Positions 47,478-56,581 of a DNA stretch of 64,000 nucleotides are shown here, piece by piece (the stretch's first letter is position 1; each line of letters opens with the position of its first letter). The stretch spans positions 62,001 to 126,000 of the forward strand of contig NZ_SPQL01000002.1 in assembly GCF_004570385.1 (NCBI RefSeq), read 5' to 3'. The notes under the pieces are model-generated. The model did no database searches, had not been told where the DNA came from, and worked only from the letters and a program-made list of their open reading frames with translations. A program made the position numbers and the translations under genes. Source of the DNA: Blastococcus sp. CT_GayMR19. GTDB lineage: Bacteria; Actinomycetota; Actinomycetes; Mycobacteriales; Geodermatophilaceae.

Positions 47478-48734
47478 TCAGGGGACGGCGTCGAGGACCT
47501 CGTCGCGGGTGAAGCCGAGCACCTGCAGCACCGCGTCCAGATAGGGCTGGTTGAGCGCGGTGTGTGCCTGCTCCCGCACGAACGGCTTGGCGTTGAAGGC
47601 GATCCCGAGTCCGGCCGCGTTGAGCATGTCGAGGTCGTTGGCGCCGTCGCCGACCGCGACGGTCTGCTCCATCGGGATGCCGTACTCCGCGGCGAAGCGC
47701 TCGAGGGCCCGCGCCTTGCCCGGCCGGTCGACGATCTCCCCCACCAGCCCGCCGGTCAGCTTCCCGTCGACGACCTCCAGGGTGTTCGCGGCGGCGAAGT
47801 CGAGCCCGAGGGTCTCGGCCAGCGGATCGACGATCTGGGTGAATCCGCCGCTGACGATGCCGCAGCGGAAGCCGAGCCGTTGCAGGGTCCGGATCAGCGT
47901 GCGCGCGCCGGGGGTGAGCACCAGCGCCTCGCGCACCTCGTCCAGCACCTCCGCGGGCAACCCCGCCAGGACGGCGACCCGCGCGCGCAGCGACTCGGCG
48001 AAGTCGAGCTCGCCGTTCATGGCCGCGGCGGTGATCCGCGCGACCTCGGCGGCCCGGCCGGCCCGGGCCGCCAGCTCGTCGATGACCTCACCGCGGACGA
48101 GCGTGGAGTCGACGTCCAGCACGATCAGCCGCTTGCTCCGGCGGGCCAGGCCCACCTGCTCGACGGCGATGTCGGCGCCGGTGGCCGCGGCCACCGCGGC
48201 CAGGGCGGTGCGCAGCGCCGTCGCCTCCGCGCCGGAGACGGTGAGCTCGAAGCTGGTGACCGGGTAGTCCGAGAGCCGCCGGATCGCGTCGATGTTGCCG
48301 CCGATGCCCGCGATCGCCCGCGCGGCGCCGGCCACGGCGTCGGGCGGAACCGGCCGGCCCAGCACGATGACGTGGTGCGGCCGGCCGTCGGCGGGCGCCG
48401 GCCCGGGGTCCGTGGCCGACTCCACGTCGACCCGCACCCCCACCGCTGCCGTCACCCCGGCGGCCACCCGCGACAGGTGCGCCAGCAGCGTCGGCTCGTC
48501 CGCGACGCCCCCCTCCACGGGCAGCGCACCGACGACGACACCGAGCACCAGGTGGCCGTGGACGACCACCTGCTCGACGTCGATGACCTCCACCCGCGGC
48601 CCCGGGGTCTCCGCGAGGGCCGAGAACAGCCGCGCCGTCACCCCCGGCCGGTCGGCGCCCGTGACGGTCAGCAGGCCACGGGGGGACTGCGGCGTCGGAA
48701 CCGGCTGCGGGCGGGGAGTCGGGTCCAGCGGCAC
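47478..48734 (-). CDS. serB: Phosphoserine phosphatase SerB with N-terminal ACT domains
   Basis: Last step of serine synthesis. The 418-residue protein has two ACT-type domains (about 20-185), which likely sense serine, then a HAD domain. Key motifs are IVLDVDSTLVRGEVIDELA (motif I), IVSGGFTQIVDPLAETLGLD and VGDGANDLDMLNAAGLGIAF (motif III). The start is probably GTG 48734; GTG 48794 is also possible. Position next to ctaD matches M. tuberculosis serB2. Confidence 0.94.
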   Translation of the reverse strand: MPLDPTPRPQPVPTPQSPRGLLTVTGADRPGVTARLFSALAETPGPRVEVIDVEQVVVHGHLVLGVVVGALPVEGGVADEPTLLAHLSRVAAGVTAAVGVRVDVESATDPGPAPADGRPHHVIVLGRPVPPDAVAGAARAIAGIGGNIDAIRRLSDYPVTSFELTVSGAEATALRTALAAVAAATGADIAVEQVGLARRSKRLIVLDVDSTLVRGEVIDELAARAGRAAEVARITAAAMNGELDFAESLRARVAVLAGLPAEVLDEVREALVLTPGARTLIRTLQRLGFRCGIVSGGFTQIVDPLAETLGLDFAAANTLEVVDGKLTGGLVGEIVDRPGKARALERFAAEYGIPMEQTVAVGDGANDLDMLNAAGLGIAFNAKPFVREQAHTALNQPYLDAVLQVLGFTRDEVLDAVP

Positions 48735-48878
48735 GCCGCCATCGTGCCGCACCGGCGTCCCCTGCCCGGGAGCCGGTCCCGGTCCCCCGGACACCGAGAT
48801 CCGGATCCCGCCGCTTCCCGTCCCCGTCGGTGTCCGCCGTCAGGCGGATCTCGACGTCCGCCGCGCCTTGGGAACGAC

Positions 48879-48914
48879 GGACGCCCCGCCGGCCGGGGGG
48901 CGGGCGGGGCGTCC
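48879..48914 (-). terminator. Hairpin terminator downstream of ctaD
   Basis: GGACGCCCCGCC (48879-48890) and GGCGGGGCGTCC (48903-48914) form a perfect 12-bp inverted repeat with a 12-nt loop, 32 bp beyond the ctaD stop on the minus strand. No U-tract is present. It separates ctaD from serB transcripts. Confidence 0.75.
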
Positions 48915-48946
48915 GAGGGGTCGTGCGGTGCGATCAGGGCACGCGA

Positions 48947-50698
48947 TCAGGTCGGGTCGGGGTCGTTCGGACCCTGCCGAGCGCCGGCGGTCCCGCCCAG
49001 CTCGCTGGCGTACGGCGCGTGCCGCTTGCCGGCATGCGCCTCGTCCTGCAGGCGCTGGAGCAGGTGCGGGTAGTGGGCCTCGAACGCGGGGCGCTCCGAC
49101 CGGATGCGCGGGATCTCCACGAAGTTGTGCCGGGGCGGCGGCGAGGACGTCGCCCACTCCAGCGAGTTGCCGTGGCCCCAGGGGTCGTCGCGCAGTGCGA
49201 GTTGCCCGTACTTCCACGACTTCACCACGTTGTAGAGGAACGGGATGGTCGAGGCACCGAGGATGAACGCGAAGATCGTGGAGATCGTGTTCAGGGTGGT
49301 GAACATGTCGGTGGCCCGGTAGTCGACGTAGCGGCGGGGCATGCCCTCGTTGCCCAGCCAGTGCTGGACGAGGAACGTGCCGTGGAAGCCGATGAACGTC
49401 ATCCAGAAGTGCAGCTTGCCGATCTTCTCGTCCATCATCCGGCCGCACATCTTCGGGAACCAGAAGTAGATCCCGGCGTAGGCGGCGAACACGACCGTGC
49501 CGAAGACGACGTAGTGGAAGTGGGCGACGACGAAGTACGAGTCGGAGACGTGGAAGTCCAGGGGCGGGCTGGCCAGCAGCACGCCGGTGAGACCGCCCAG
49601 GAGGAACGTGATCAGGAAGCCGATGGACCACAGCATCGGCGTCTCGAAGGTCATCTGGCCGCGCCACATGCTGCCGATCCAGTTGAAGAACTTGATCCCG
49701 GTCGGTACAGCGATGAGGTAGGTCAGGAAGGCGAAGAAGGGGAGCAGCACCGCGCCGGTGGCGAACATGTGGTGCGCCCACACGGCCAGCGAGAGAGCAC
49801 CGATGGCCAGCGTCGCGAAGACCATGCCCTTGTAGCCGAACAGCGGCTTGCGGCTGAAGACCGGGATGATCTCCGTGATGATGCCGAAGAACGGCAGCGC
49901 GATGATGTAGACCTCGGGGTGACCGAAGAACCAGAACAGGTGCTGCCACAGCATGGCCCCACCGTTCTCGTCCGAGTAGATGAGGGAACCGAGGTTCCGG
50001 TCCGCCAGCAGCGCCATCAGCGCCGCGGTGAGGATGGGGAACGCCAGCAGGATCAGCACGCTCGTGACGAGGGCGTTCCAGACGAAGATCGGCATCCGGA
50101 ACAGCGTCATCCCGGGCGCCCGCAGGCAGACGATCGTGGCGATGAAGTTGACGCCACCCAGGATCGTGCCCAGACCGCCGACCGCCAGTCCGGCGATCCA
50201 CAGGTTCCCGCCCGCACCCGGCGTGTTCACGCCGTTGGACAGCGGCGTGTAGGCGGTCCAGCCGAAGTCGGCCGCGCCGCCCGGCGTCAGGAAGCCCGAC
50301 ATCGCGATGAGACCACCGAAGAGGAACAGCCAGAACGAGAAGGCGTTCAGCCGCGGGAAGGCGACGTCGGGAGCACCGATCTGCAGCGGCATGATCAGGT
50401 TCGCGAACGCGAAGAACAGCGGCGTCGCGAACAGCAGCAGCATCACCGTGCCGTGCATCGTGAACAGCTGGTTGTACTGCTCCGGCGACAGGAACTGCAG
50501 CCCGGGCCGCGCCAGTTCTCCACGCATGAGCATGGCCATCAGGCCGCCCGCGATGAAGAAGCCGAACGACGTGACCAGGTACATCAGACCGATGGTCTTG
50601 TGGTCGGTCGTGCGCAGGAGGTTGGACAGCCGCGAGCCCTTGACGGGCGCATGGGCCGGGCTGGGCCGGCTCACGATGGGTGCCGGAGCAATCGTCAC
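48947..50698 (-). CDS. ctaD: Cytochrome c oxidase subunit I (aa3-type)
   Basis: The catalytic subunit of the proton-pumping terminal oxidase in the membrane. The 583-residue, 12-helix protein has [11 protein letters not shown] (heme a ligand), [16 protein letters not shown] (CuB His and cross-linked Tyr, plus proton-path Glu region), AVWAHHMF (CuB ligands) and [11 protein letters not shown] (heme ligands). The start is GTG 50698. A soluble C-terminal tail of about 70 residues is usual in actinobacteria. The 182-bp gap upstream shows no gene. Confidence 0.97.
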   Translation of the reverse strand: MTIAPAPIVSRPSPAHAPVKGSRLSNLLRTTDHKTIGLMYLVTSFGFFIAGGLMAMLMRGELARPGLQFLSPEQYNQLFTMHGTVMLLLFATPLFFAFANLIMPLQIGAPDVAFPRLNAFSFWLFLFGGLIAMSGFLTPGGAADFGWTAYTPLSNGVNTPGAGGNLWIAGLAVGGLGTILGGVNFIATIVCLRAPGMTLFRMPIFVWNALVTSVLILLAFPILTAALMALLADRNLGSLIYSDENGGAMLWQHLFWFFGHPEVYIIALPFFGIITEIIPVFSRKPLFGYKGMVFATLAIGALSLAVWAHHMFATGAVLLPFFAFLTYLIAVPTGIKFFNWIGSMWRGQMTFETPMLWSIGFLITFLLGGLTGVLLASPPLDFHVSDSYFVVAHFHYVVFGTVVFAAYAGIYFWFPKMCGRMMDEKIGKLHFWMTFIGFHGTFLVQHWLGNEGMPRRYVDYRATDMFTTLNTISTIFAFILGASTIPFLYNVVKSWKYGQLALRDDPWGHGNSLEWATSSPPPRHNFVEIPRIRSERPAFEAHYPHLLQRLQDEAHAGKRHAPYASELGGTAGARQGPNDPDPT

Positions 50699-50880
50699 GG
50701 CCGCAGCTTAGACGGTGGCCGCCGGGGTCCTCAGGTCGACAGGGGAGGCGCGCCGGAGCCGCCGACCGGCAACGCCCCCCGACCCTCAGCGATGCCCCAT
50801 GGCGAGGGCGCTCGCCGGCGAGCTCGCCGGGGTGGCCGCCCTGCGCGGGACCGGGCCGAGCCGGGTCGACGGGCCGGATC

Positions 50881-51735
50881 TCAGCCGGCGGGGCGGTAGG
50901 TGGTGACGTCGACGGCCACGGTCGTCCGCACCGGCTCCGCCAGGCGGCCGAGGGCGTCCGCGAGCGCCTGCCGGCCGATGTGCCGTGCGTGCGGGCCCAT
51001 GCCGACGAGCGTCGCCACGTCGACGCGGTCGAGAGCCAGCTCGGCGCGGAAGGACGTCGTCCGCACCGGCTGCAGGTGCGGTTCGAGGGACGTGGCCAGC
51101 CGGGCGGCCTTGTCCGGGTCGACGCGGAGCAGGCCGAGCGGCCCCACGATCTCCCCCAGGTGGTCGGCCGCCGGGCTCACCACCACCAGCCGGCCGCCGG
51201 ACCGCAGGACCCGGGCGATCTCCGGTCCGTTGCGCGGGGCGAACACCACGAGCACGCGGTCGAGGACGCCGTCCCGGACCGGCAGGCGGGCCCAGCTGTC
51301 GGCGACGACGGCGGCCGCGCGGGGATGTACCCGGGCGGCCCGGCGCGCCGCGTAGCGCGAGGAGTCCAGGACGACGCCCACCGCGCTCGGGAGGCGGTCC
51401 AGCACGCCGGCGAGGTGGTGCCCGGTGCCGCCACCGAGGTCCAGCAGGCTGTCCGGCGGTCCGTCGGCCACCACCGCGTCCGCCAGGGCCTGCGTGAGGC
51501 CCGCGTAGTGGCCGGCCTCGAGGAAGGCGACCCGGTCGGCGACCATCTCCGCCGAGTCGCCCGAGGGCGCCCGGTGTCCCGGGGGCAGCAGGGGGACGTA
51601 GCCCTGCCGTGCCCGGTCGAAGGAGTGCCCGGCGTCGCACCGCAGTGCCGAGGAGTCCGGCGCGAGTCGAAGCGACCCCGCGCAGACCGGACAGGCGAGG
51701 AGGTCGAGGACGGCGTCCGGGAAGGGGGCGGTCAC
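50881..51735 (-). CDS. RlmA-type 23S rRNA (guanine-N1)-methyltransferase
   Basis: A 284-residue class I methyltransferase with an N-terminal zinc site LACPVCAGSLRL then LRCDAGHSFDRARQGYVPLL, and SAM motif SLLDLGGGTGHH. The zinc knuckle plus RQGYVPLL is typical of RlmA/TlrB proteins, which methylate 23S rRNA and in some members give macrolide resistance. Later, DRVLVVFAPRNGPEIARVL fits the same group. The GTG at 51735 overlaps the upstream phosphoesterase stop as GTGA. Confidence 0.85.
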   Translation of the reverse strand: MTAPFPDAVLDLLACPVCAGSLRLAPDSSALRCDAGHSFDRARQGYVPLLPPGHRAPSGDSAEMVADRVAFLEAGHYAGLTQALADAVVADGPPDSLLDLGGGTGHHLAGVLDRLPSAVGVVLDSSRYAARRAARVHPRAAAVVADSWARLPVRDGVLDRVLVVFAPRNGPEIARVLRSGGRLVVVSPAADHLGEIVGPLGLLRVDPDKAARLATSLEPHLQPVRTTSFRAELALDRVDVATLVGMGPHARHIGRQALADALGRLAEPVRTTVAVDVTTYRPAG

Positions 51736-52241
51736 GCGCGGGGCGGCACGGCGTGGAAGACGACGTCCCGCAGCTCGCCGTCCGAGGCGACCGCCGTGAC
51801 GAACGTGCCGTGCGGCTGACGGCGCCGGTCGGTCGGCGAGCCGGGGTTGAGCAACCGGAGGCCCGTCGACGCCGTGGTGTCCCAGGGGATGTGGCTGTGC
51901 CCGAAGACGAGGACGTCGGCGTCCGGGAACCGGGCGGCGCACCGCAGCTCGCGCCCCTTGGCGTCCCCCGTCTCGTGGACGACGGCGAACCGGAGGCCCT
52001 CGATCTCGGCGGTGGCGACCTCCGGCAGCCGCTCGCGGAACGGGCCGTGGTCGTTGTTCCCGCGGACCGCCAGCAGCCGTCGCGACCGCGCCTCGAACTG
52101 GTCGAGCAGTGCGATGTGCACCCAGTCACCGGCGTGCACCACGACGTCCGCGGCATCGATCGCGCCCCACAGCACATGAGGTAGGTCACGTGCGCGCCTG
52201 GGAACGTGCGTGTCCGCGGTGAACACCAGCGAAACAGGCAC
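51732..52241 (-). CDS. Metallophosphoesterase (YfcE/MJ0936-like)
   Basis: A 169-residue calcineurin-like phosphodiesterase. VFTADTHVPRRA, VVHAGDWVHIALL, AVRGNNDHGPF, VHETGDAKG and VFGHSHIPWDT give the full set of metal ligands (D-H, GD, GNxD/H, H, GHxH). The substrate is probably a small phosphodiester. The start is set at GTG 52241, about 9 nt after GGGAG. It is coupled to the RlmA-like gene by GTGA overlap. Confidence 0.88.
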   Translation of the reverse strand: MPVSLVFTADTHVPRRARDLPHVLWGAIDAADVVVHAGDWVHIALLDQFEARSRRLLAVRGNNDHGPFRERLPEVATAEIEGLRFAVVHETGDAKGRELRCAARFPDADVLVFGHSHIPWDTTASTGLRLLNPGSPTDRRRQPHGTFVTAVASDGELRDVVFHAVPPRA

Positions 52242-52351
52242 GACGCCATGCTCCCAGGCGGTCAGCTTGCGAGCCGGGCCCGACCACCGGCCCCCGCCAG
52301 TACCGCACCGTGAGGACGTCCCGTGACCGACGCCGCCCCCAGCACGAGCCT

Positions 52352-53353
52352 TCAGTGCTGCGTCCGTGCCGCCATGTCGCGGAGACGTGCGTTGTAGGCC
52401 TGCAGCTCGGCGTCGCCGTCGCGGTCGGCGGCCCGGTCGAGCGTCCGGCCGCGGCGCTCCTCGGAGCCGGCCCACGAGAAGAAGACGACGGCGAGCACGA
52501 GAACGGTCGGCAGCTCGCCGAACGCCCAGACGATGCCGCCGGCGACGCCCTGGTCTCGCAGCGGGTCGACGCCCCACCCGGCGGGCGGATCGGTGAAGGT
52601 CCGCACCACCAGGGAGGCGGACATCATGATCGCGACGCCGAAGAACGCGTGGAACGGCACGGGCAGGAACAGCTCAAGCATGCGGCCGGGGTGGCTCAGC
52701 GTCCGCGGCCACGGGTCCTGGCCCAGGATCGGGCCGAAGAAGAGCAGCCCGGTGACGACGAAGTGGGCGAGCATGAACTGGTGCCCGAGGGGGCTGCCCA
52801 TGAGGGCGTCGAACAGGGGCGTGAAGTAGACGCCGTACAGGCTGGCGATGAACAACGGCACCGTGAACAGCGGGTGGGTCACGAATCGCGCGAACCGGCT
52901 GTGCAGGGCCTCCAGCAGCAGGGCGCGGGGGGCGCCGGCCGGGCCCCGGCCGCGCGGGAGGGTGCGCAGGGCGAGGGTGACGGGCGCGGCGAGGAGCAGC
53001 AGCAGCGGCGTGATCAGCGAGAGGACCATGTGCTGGGCCATGTGCACGCTGAACAGCACCATGCTGTAGCCGTTCAGCCAGGTGCCGGTGACGGCGAACA
53101 GGGACGCCGAACCGGCGATCCAGGCCACCGTCCGCCACCAGGGCCACGAGGCACCGGACCGGCGCAGGCGGACGACGGCGGCCAGGTAGACCAGCACGCC
53201 CACGACGCTGAGCACCGCCAGGACCGACCACGGCTCGAGGTGCGGCAGGAACATCCGGCCCCAGGTCGGGGGCGCACCGGGCACCCACATGCCCGAGTGG
53301 TGCCCGTGCTCCACCGACGCCTCCAGTTCCGCTCCCTGTCCCAGCCCCTTCAC
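52352..53353 (-). CDS. CtaG-type cytochrome c oxidase assembly protein
   Basis: A 333-residue membrane protein of the caa3-type CtaG family, implicated in copper insertion into oxidase. About seven helices are seen. LFSVHMAQHMVLSLITPLLL carries the conserved His pair, and VPFHAFFGVAIMMSA a further His. The start is GTG 53353; an internal ATG at 53290 is a weaker alternative. The cation-diffusion transporter gene lies 8 bp upstream on the same strand. Confidence 0.88.
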   Translation of the reverse strand: MKGLGQGAELEASVEHGHHSGMWVPGAPPTWGRMFLPHLEPWSVLAVLSVVGVLVYLAAVVRLRRSGASWPWWRTVAWIAGSASLFAVTGTWLNGYSMVLFSVHMAQHMVLSLITPLLLLLAAPVTLALRTLPRGRGPAGAPRALLLEALHSRFARFVTHPLFTVPLFIASLYGVYFTPLFDALMGSPLGHQFMLAHFVVTGLLFFGPILGQDPWPRTLSHPGRMLELFLPVPFHAFFGVAIMMSASLVVRTFTDPPAGWGVDPLRDQGVAGGIVWAFGELPTVLVLAVVFFSWAGSEERRGRTLDRAADRDGDAELQAYNARLRDMAARTQH

Positions 53354-53361
53354 TGTCCCAC

Positions 53362-54279
53362 TCAGTCGTGGACGGGGGACTCGTGCCCGGCGTGCGCTCC
53401 CGACTCGAGCTGGAAGGTGCAGTGCGCCACGTCGAAGTGGCTCCCCAGGCACTCGCAGAGCGCGTCGAGCACCCGGCCGCCGTGCCCGGCGTCGAGCGCC
53501 TCGTCGGTGACGACGACGTGCGCCGACAGGACCGGCAGGCCGGAGGTGATCGTCCAGGCGTGCAGGTCGTGCACCCCGACGACGCCGTCGACGCCGAGGA
53601 TGTGCGACCGGACCTGGGCCATGTCCACCCCGCGCGGGGCGGCCTCCAGGAGCACGTCGAGCGCCTCCCGGAGGAGGTGCCACGCCCGGGGCACCACGAG
53701 GCACCCGATCAGCAAGGAGGCGACGGTGTCGGCGGGCGTCCAGCCGGTGGCCGCGATGACGAGGGCGGCGACGACGACCGCCACGGAGCCCAGGGCGTCC
53801 GCCAGGACCTCCAGATAGGCCCCTCGGACGTTGAGCGACGTCGTCCGACCCTGGTGCAGGACCGCCAGGGCCACGAGGTTCACGGCCAGGCCGACGCCGG
53901 CGATGACGAGCATCGGGCCGGAGTCGACCTCCGGCGGGTTCCCGATCCGCCGGACGGCCTGCACGAGCACGAAGACGGCCACCGCGATCAGCAGGAGCCC
54001 GTTGGCCACCGCGGCCAGGATCTCCAGCCGCTGCCAGCCGAAGGTCCGCCGTCCCCCCGGAGGGCGCTGGGCCAGACCCACCGCGCCGAGGGCCAGGGCG
54101 ATGCCGGCCGCGTCGGTGGCCATGTGCCCGGCGTCGGCCAGCAGGGCCAGCGAGCCGGTCAGGGCCGCGCCGACGACCTCCGCGACCAGCACGGCCAGGG
54201 TGAGGCCGAGGACGAGGGCGAGGCGGCGGCGCTGCCCGCCCGCGGCGGTCGCCGGGCCGTGCACGTGCCCGTGCCCCAT
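53362..54279 (-). CDS. Cation diffusion facilitator (CzcD-type metal exporter)
   Basis: A 305-residue CDF transporter that exports Zn2+ or a related divalent metal. The N-terminus has MGHGHVHGP, a His-rich metal site; helix 2 has LLADAGHMATDAAG and helix 5 VLADALGSVAVVVAAL, the usual paired DxxxD/HxxxD ligands. The cytoplasmic C-terminal domain includes VVGVHDLHAWTITSG. The ATG at 54279 follows GGGGAGGAGGGG. It is next to ctaG (8-bp gap), suggesting joint expression in metal handling. Confidence 0.92.
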   Translation of the reverse strand: MGHGHVHGPATAAGGQRRRLALVLGLTLAVLVAEVVGAALTGSLALLADAGHMATDAAGIALALGAVGLAQRPPGGRRTFGWQRLEILAAVANGLLLIAVAVFVLVQAVRRIGNPPEVDSGPMLVIAGVGLAVNLVALAVLHQGRTTSLNVRGAYLEVLADALGSVAVVVAALVIAATGWTPADTVASLLIGCLVVPRAWHLLREALDVLLEAAPRGVDMAQVRSHILGVDGVVGVHDLHAWTITSGLPVLSAHVVVTDEALDAGHGGRVLDALCECLGSHFDVAHCTFQLESGAHAGHESPVHD

Positions 54280-54334
54280 GCGTCCCCTCCTCCCCTGCCC
54301 GTCGCTGTCCTTCTCGGCAGTGTGCCGCAGACGC

Positions 54335-54372
54335 CGACGCCCCCTGCCGCGAACTTCCGGCAGGGGGCGTCG
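54335..54372 (-). terminator. Hairpin terminator downstream of the M23 peptidase gene
   Basis: CGACGCCCCCTGCCG (54335-54349) and CGGCAGGGGGCGTCG (54358-54372) are a perfect 15-bp inverted repeat with an 8-nt loop, 16 bp beyond the M23 stop. It lies just upstream of the CDF start. No U-tract follows. Confidence 0.8.
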
Positions 54373-54388
54373 AGGACGGACGGGGAAC

Positions 54389-56293
54389 TCAGACAGCGAC
54401 GCCCTTGTCGCGCAGCCACGGCAGCGGGTCGATCTTCTGACCGTCGATACCGCCGACATGCACCTCGAAGTGCAGGTGCGGACCCGTCGACTGACCGCGG
54501 TTGCCGAGCAGGGCGATGGTGTCTCCGGCCCGGACGACCTGGCCGGCCTGGACCAGGATCTCGTCCATGTGGCCGTAGACGGTCACGTCGCCGTTCTCGT
54601 GCTGGATGTAGACGACCAGCCCGTAGCCGCTGGCCGGGCCCGCCTCGAGGACGACCCCGTCCATCGCGGCGTACTCGGGGGTGTGCATCGGAGCGGCCAG
54701 GTCGATGCCGGCGTGCAGGGTGCCCCAGCGGGCACCGAAGCCGCTCGTCAGACGGGCGCCGTTCACGGGCAGGACGGCCTTGGGCCGGGCCGCCTCGGCG
54801 GCCGCTGCGGCGGCGACACGGTCGGCCTCGGCCTGCACCTGCGCGGCGGCGGCCTGCTCGGCGTCCCGGATGTTGCGGCTGGCGGCGAGTTCGCCCAGGC
54901 GCTCCGTGACGTCGGCGTCGACGACGGCAGCGGTCGGGTCGGCGGCGATGCCGAGCTGCTCCGCGACGCTCACGGGCTGGCTCATGGTCGCGGTCGCGGT
55001 CGCCTGCGCCGTGGGCTCCTCGGCGGAGAAGGTGCCGAGGCTGACCGCGGCCACGATCGCGGCCGTCACGTACACGGCGGGGCGACGGCGGGCCGGCCGC
55101 TCCCGGCGACGCAGGAAGACCGGCAGCCGGCTCTCCGTGCCTCCGGGCGTCTGCTCGGGGGCGGCCGGGAGGTCCTTGCGGACGACGACGACCTCCGCGG
55201 CCTCGGGGGTCCCGAGGGCGGCGACGTCGGTGAGCGGAACCAGCCCGGACAGGGCGCTCCCGGGGGCAGCGACACGCTTGTGCGGAGTGGGACGCACGCG
55301 GGCCGTTCCGGGGGCGACCTCGCCGGCCGACGTCGACGTGGCCCGCGACGAGGTGGCATCCAGGGCCGTGGCGGCGGGGGCCGTGACGGCGGGGGCCGTG
55401 ACGGCCGGAGCCTTCGTCACGGACGCCTTGGCGACGGCGGCCTTCGCGACCGGAGCCTTCGCAGCGGACGTCTCGGTGACCGGAGCCGTGGCGACAGTGG
55501 CCTTCGCGGCTGCAGCCTTCGCGGCCGGAGCCTTCGCGGCCGGAGCCGTCGCGACGACCGCCTTCGCCACCGGAGCGGACTTCGCAGCAGGCTCGGCCGA
55601 AAGGGCCTTCGCAGCGGCAGGCACGACGACGGGGGTGGTCGCGGCCGTCCTGGCCGGGGCGCTCGTGACCGGGGCCGTCTTGGTGGTGGCCCTCGCGGCA
55701 GGCGCCGGCTTCGCGGCCGGAGCGGCCTTGGCGGCAGGGGTCGTCGCGTCGGCCGGAACGCCGGCGGCCGGCTTCGGTGCGGTCTTCGCCGTGGCGGGCT
55801 TGCGGGTCGCGGCACCCTTCGCGGACGCGGCGGCCGCCGCCCGGGCACTGCGCACCCCGGGGGTGTGGTTGGCGACGGTCGTGACGGCCGCGGCCCGAGC
55901 GGCGGTCGCGGCCTTGGCCGTCGCGGCCTTCGCCGTCGCCGCCTTGGCCGTGGCCACCTTGACGGTCGCGGCCTTCGCCGTCGCCGCCTTGGCCGTCGCG
56001 GCCTTGACCGTGGCGGCCTTGGCGCGGGAGGCGAGGGTGCCGCTGAGAGCCGCTGCCCTGGCGCCCGTCGCGCGCCTCGCACGCGGGGCGGCCGGAGCGT
56101 CAGTGGTGATCTGGATGGTCCCGGTGCCCTGCGCCGTCCCCTGGCGCTGCGTCGGAACCTTGCTGGTGGCCTTCTCCTCGGTCGAACCGGCGGCTCGGCG
56201 AGACGTTCCGCGAGCGGTCGGGAGGGTCGTGCGGGCCCCGGTGGCGGGTCCCGAGCCCTCGAGGTGAAGGCGGTCCTGGTGGAGCGAACTCAT
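54389..56293 (-). CDS. M23 (LytM-type) peptidoglycan peptidase with Lys/Ala-repeat N-terminus
   Basis: A 634-residue protein. Residues 1-400 are low-complexity Ala/Lys/Thr/Pro, including eight KAATA-type pentapeptides at 92-130, resembling histone-H1-like tails. A membrane helix (VYVTAAIVAAVSLGTFS) follows near residue 430, then a coiled Ala-rich linker and an M23 domain from about 515 with HAGIDLAAPMHTPEYA, VTVYGHMDEIL and GPHLHFEVHVGG (zinc His/Asp and catalytic His). The N-terminus would be cytoplasmic and the peptidase outside. The ATG at 56293 follows a GGAAG/AGGTG region. The role is probably wall hydrolysis; the long basic region is unusual. Confidence 0.88.
   Translation of the reverse strand: MSSLHQDRLHLEGSGPATGARTTLPTARGTSRRAAGSTEEKATSKVPTQRQGTAQGTGTIQITTDAPAAPRARRATGARAAALSGTLASRAKAATVKAATAKAATAKAATVKVATAKAATAKAATAKAATAARAAAVTTVANHTPGVRSARAAAAASAKGAATRKPATAKTAPKPAAGVPADATTPAAKAAPAAKPAPAARATTKTAPVTSAPARTAATTPVVVPAAAKALSAEPAAKSAPVAKAVVATAPAAKAPAAKAAAAKATVATAPVTETSAAKAPVAKAAVAKASVTKAPAVTAPAVTAPAATALDATSSRATSTSAGEVAPGTARVRPTPHKRVAAPGSALSGLVPLTDVAALGTPEAAEVVVVRKDLPAAPEQTPGGTESRLPVFLRRRERPARRRPAVYVTAAIVAAVSLGTFSAEEPTAQATATATMSQPVSVAEQLGIAADPTAAVVDADVTERLGELAASRNIRDAEQAAAAQVQAEADRVAAAAAAEAARPKAVLPVNGARLTSGFGARWGTLHAGIDLAAPMHTPEYAAMDGVVLEAGPASGYGLVVYIQHENGDVTVYGHMDEILVQAGQVVRAGDTIALLGNRGQSTGPHLHFEVHVGGIDGQKIDPLPWLRDKGVAV
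55901..56020 (-). repeat. 15-nt tandem repeat encoding KAATA pentapeptides
   Basis: Eight in-frame 15-nt units encode KAAT[A/V] (one KVATA) at residues 92-131 of the M23 protein. Further Lys/Ala/Pro units of looser periodicity continue downstream in the same frame. The array resembles the Lys/Ala tails of bacterial histone-H1-like proteins. Confidence 0.85.
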
Positions 56294-56417
56294 GCACCTG
56301 ACTTCCGTTGGGGGGCATTGCAGAAGCGCTCCCGGGGAGAGGAACGGGACCTATGTAAACATGCCGTGACCGATTCGTGATCTGTCGAACGGGGTACTGA
56401 CCTGCAGTTCTGTGTCC

Positions 56418-56434
56418 TGGGTCACCAAGACCCA
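56418..56434. promoter_or_regulatory. Inverted repeat in the divergent M23/ADH promoter region
   Basis: TGGGTC and GACCCA form a perfect 6-bp inverted repeat with a 5-nt spacer (ACCAA) about midway in the 288-bp gap between the divergent M23 and alcohol dehydrogenase genes (56294-56581). The gap is AT-richer than coding DNA and has no supported gene. The site may be an operator; the binding protein is unknown. Confidence 0.35.
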
Positions 56435-56581
56435 TGGATGTCGTTCTGCATTGGGTAGTCCCTGTCATACGCAGAGTGACGGGCTCGCCGGGCTGCGTTG
56501 AAAGTCTTGCGATCCAGGTCACGGCTGGGCAGAAGGGCCCTGGCGGGGCCGAATTCCAGTCCGATCGAGGGAGTTGTCGAG

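Noticed and set aside
56294-56581. ydaO-type riboswitch upstream of the M23 peptidase gene
   Set aside because: Such leaders often precede wall hydrolases in actinobacteria, but the conserved blocks are absent on the minus strand here.
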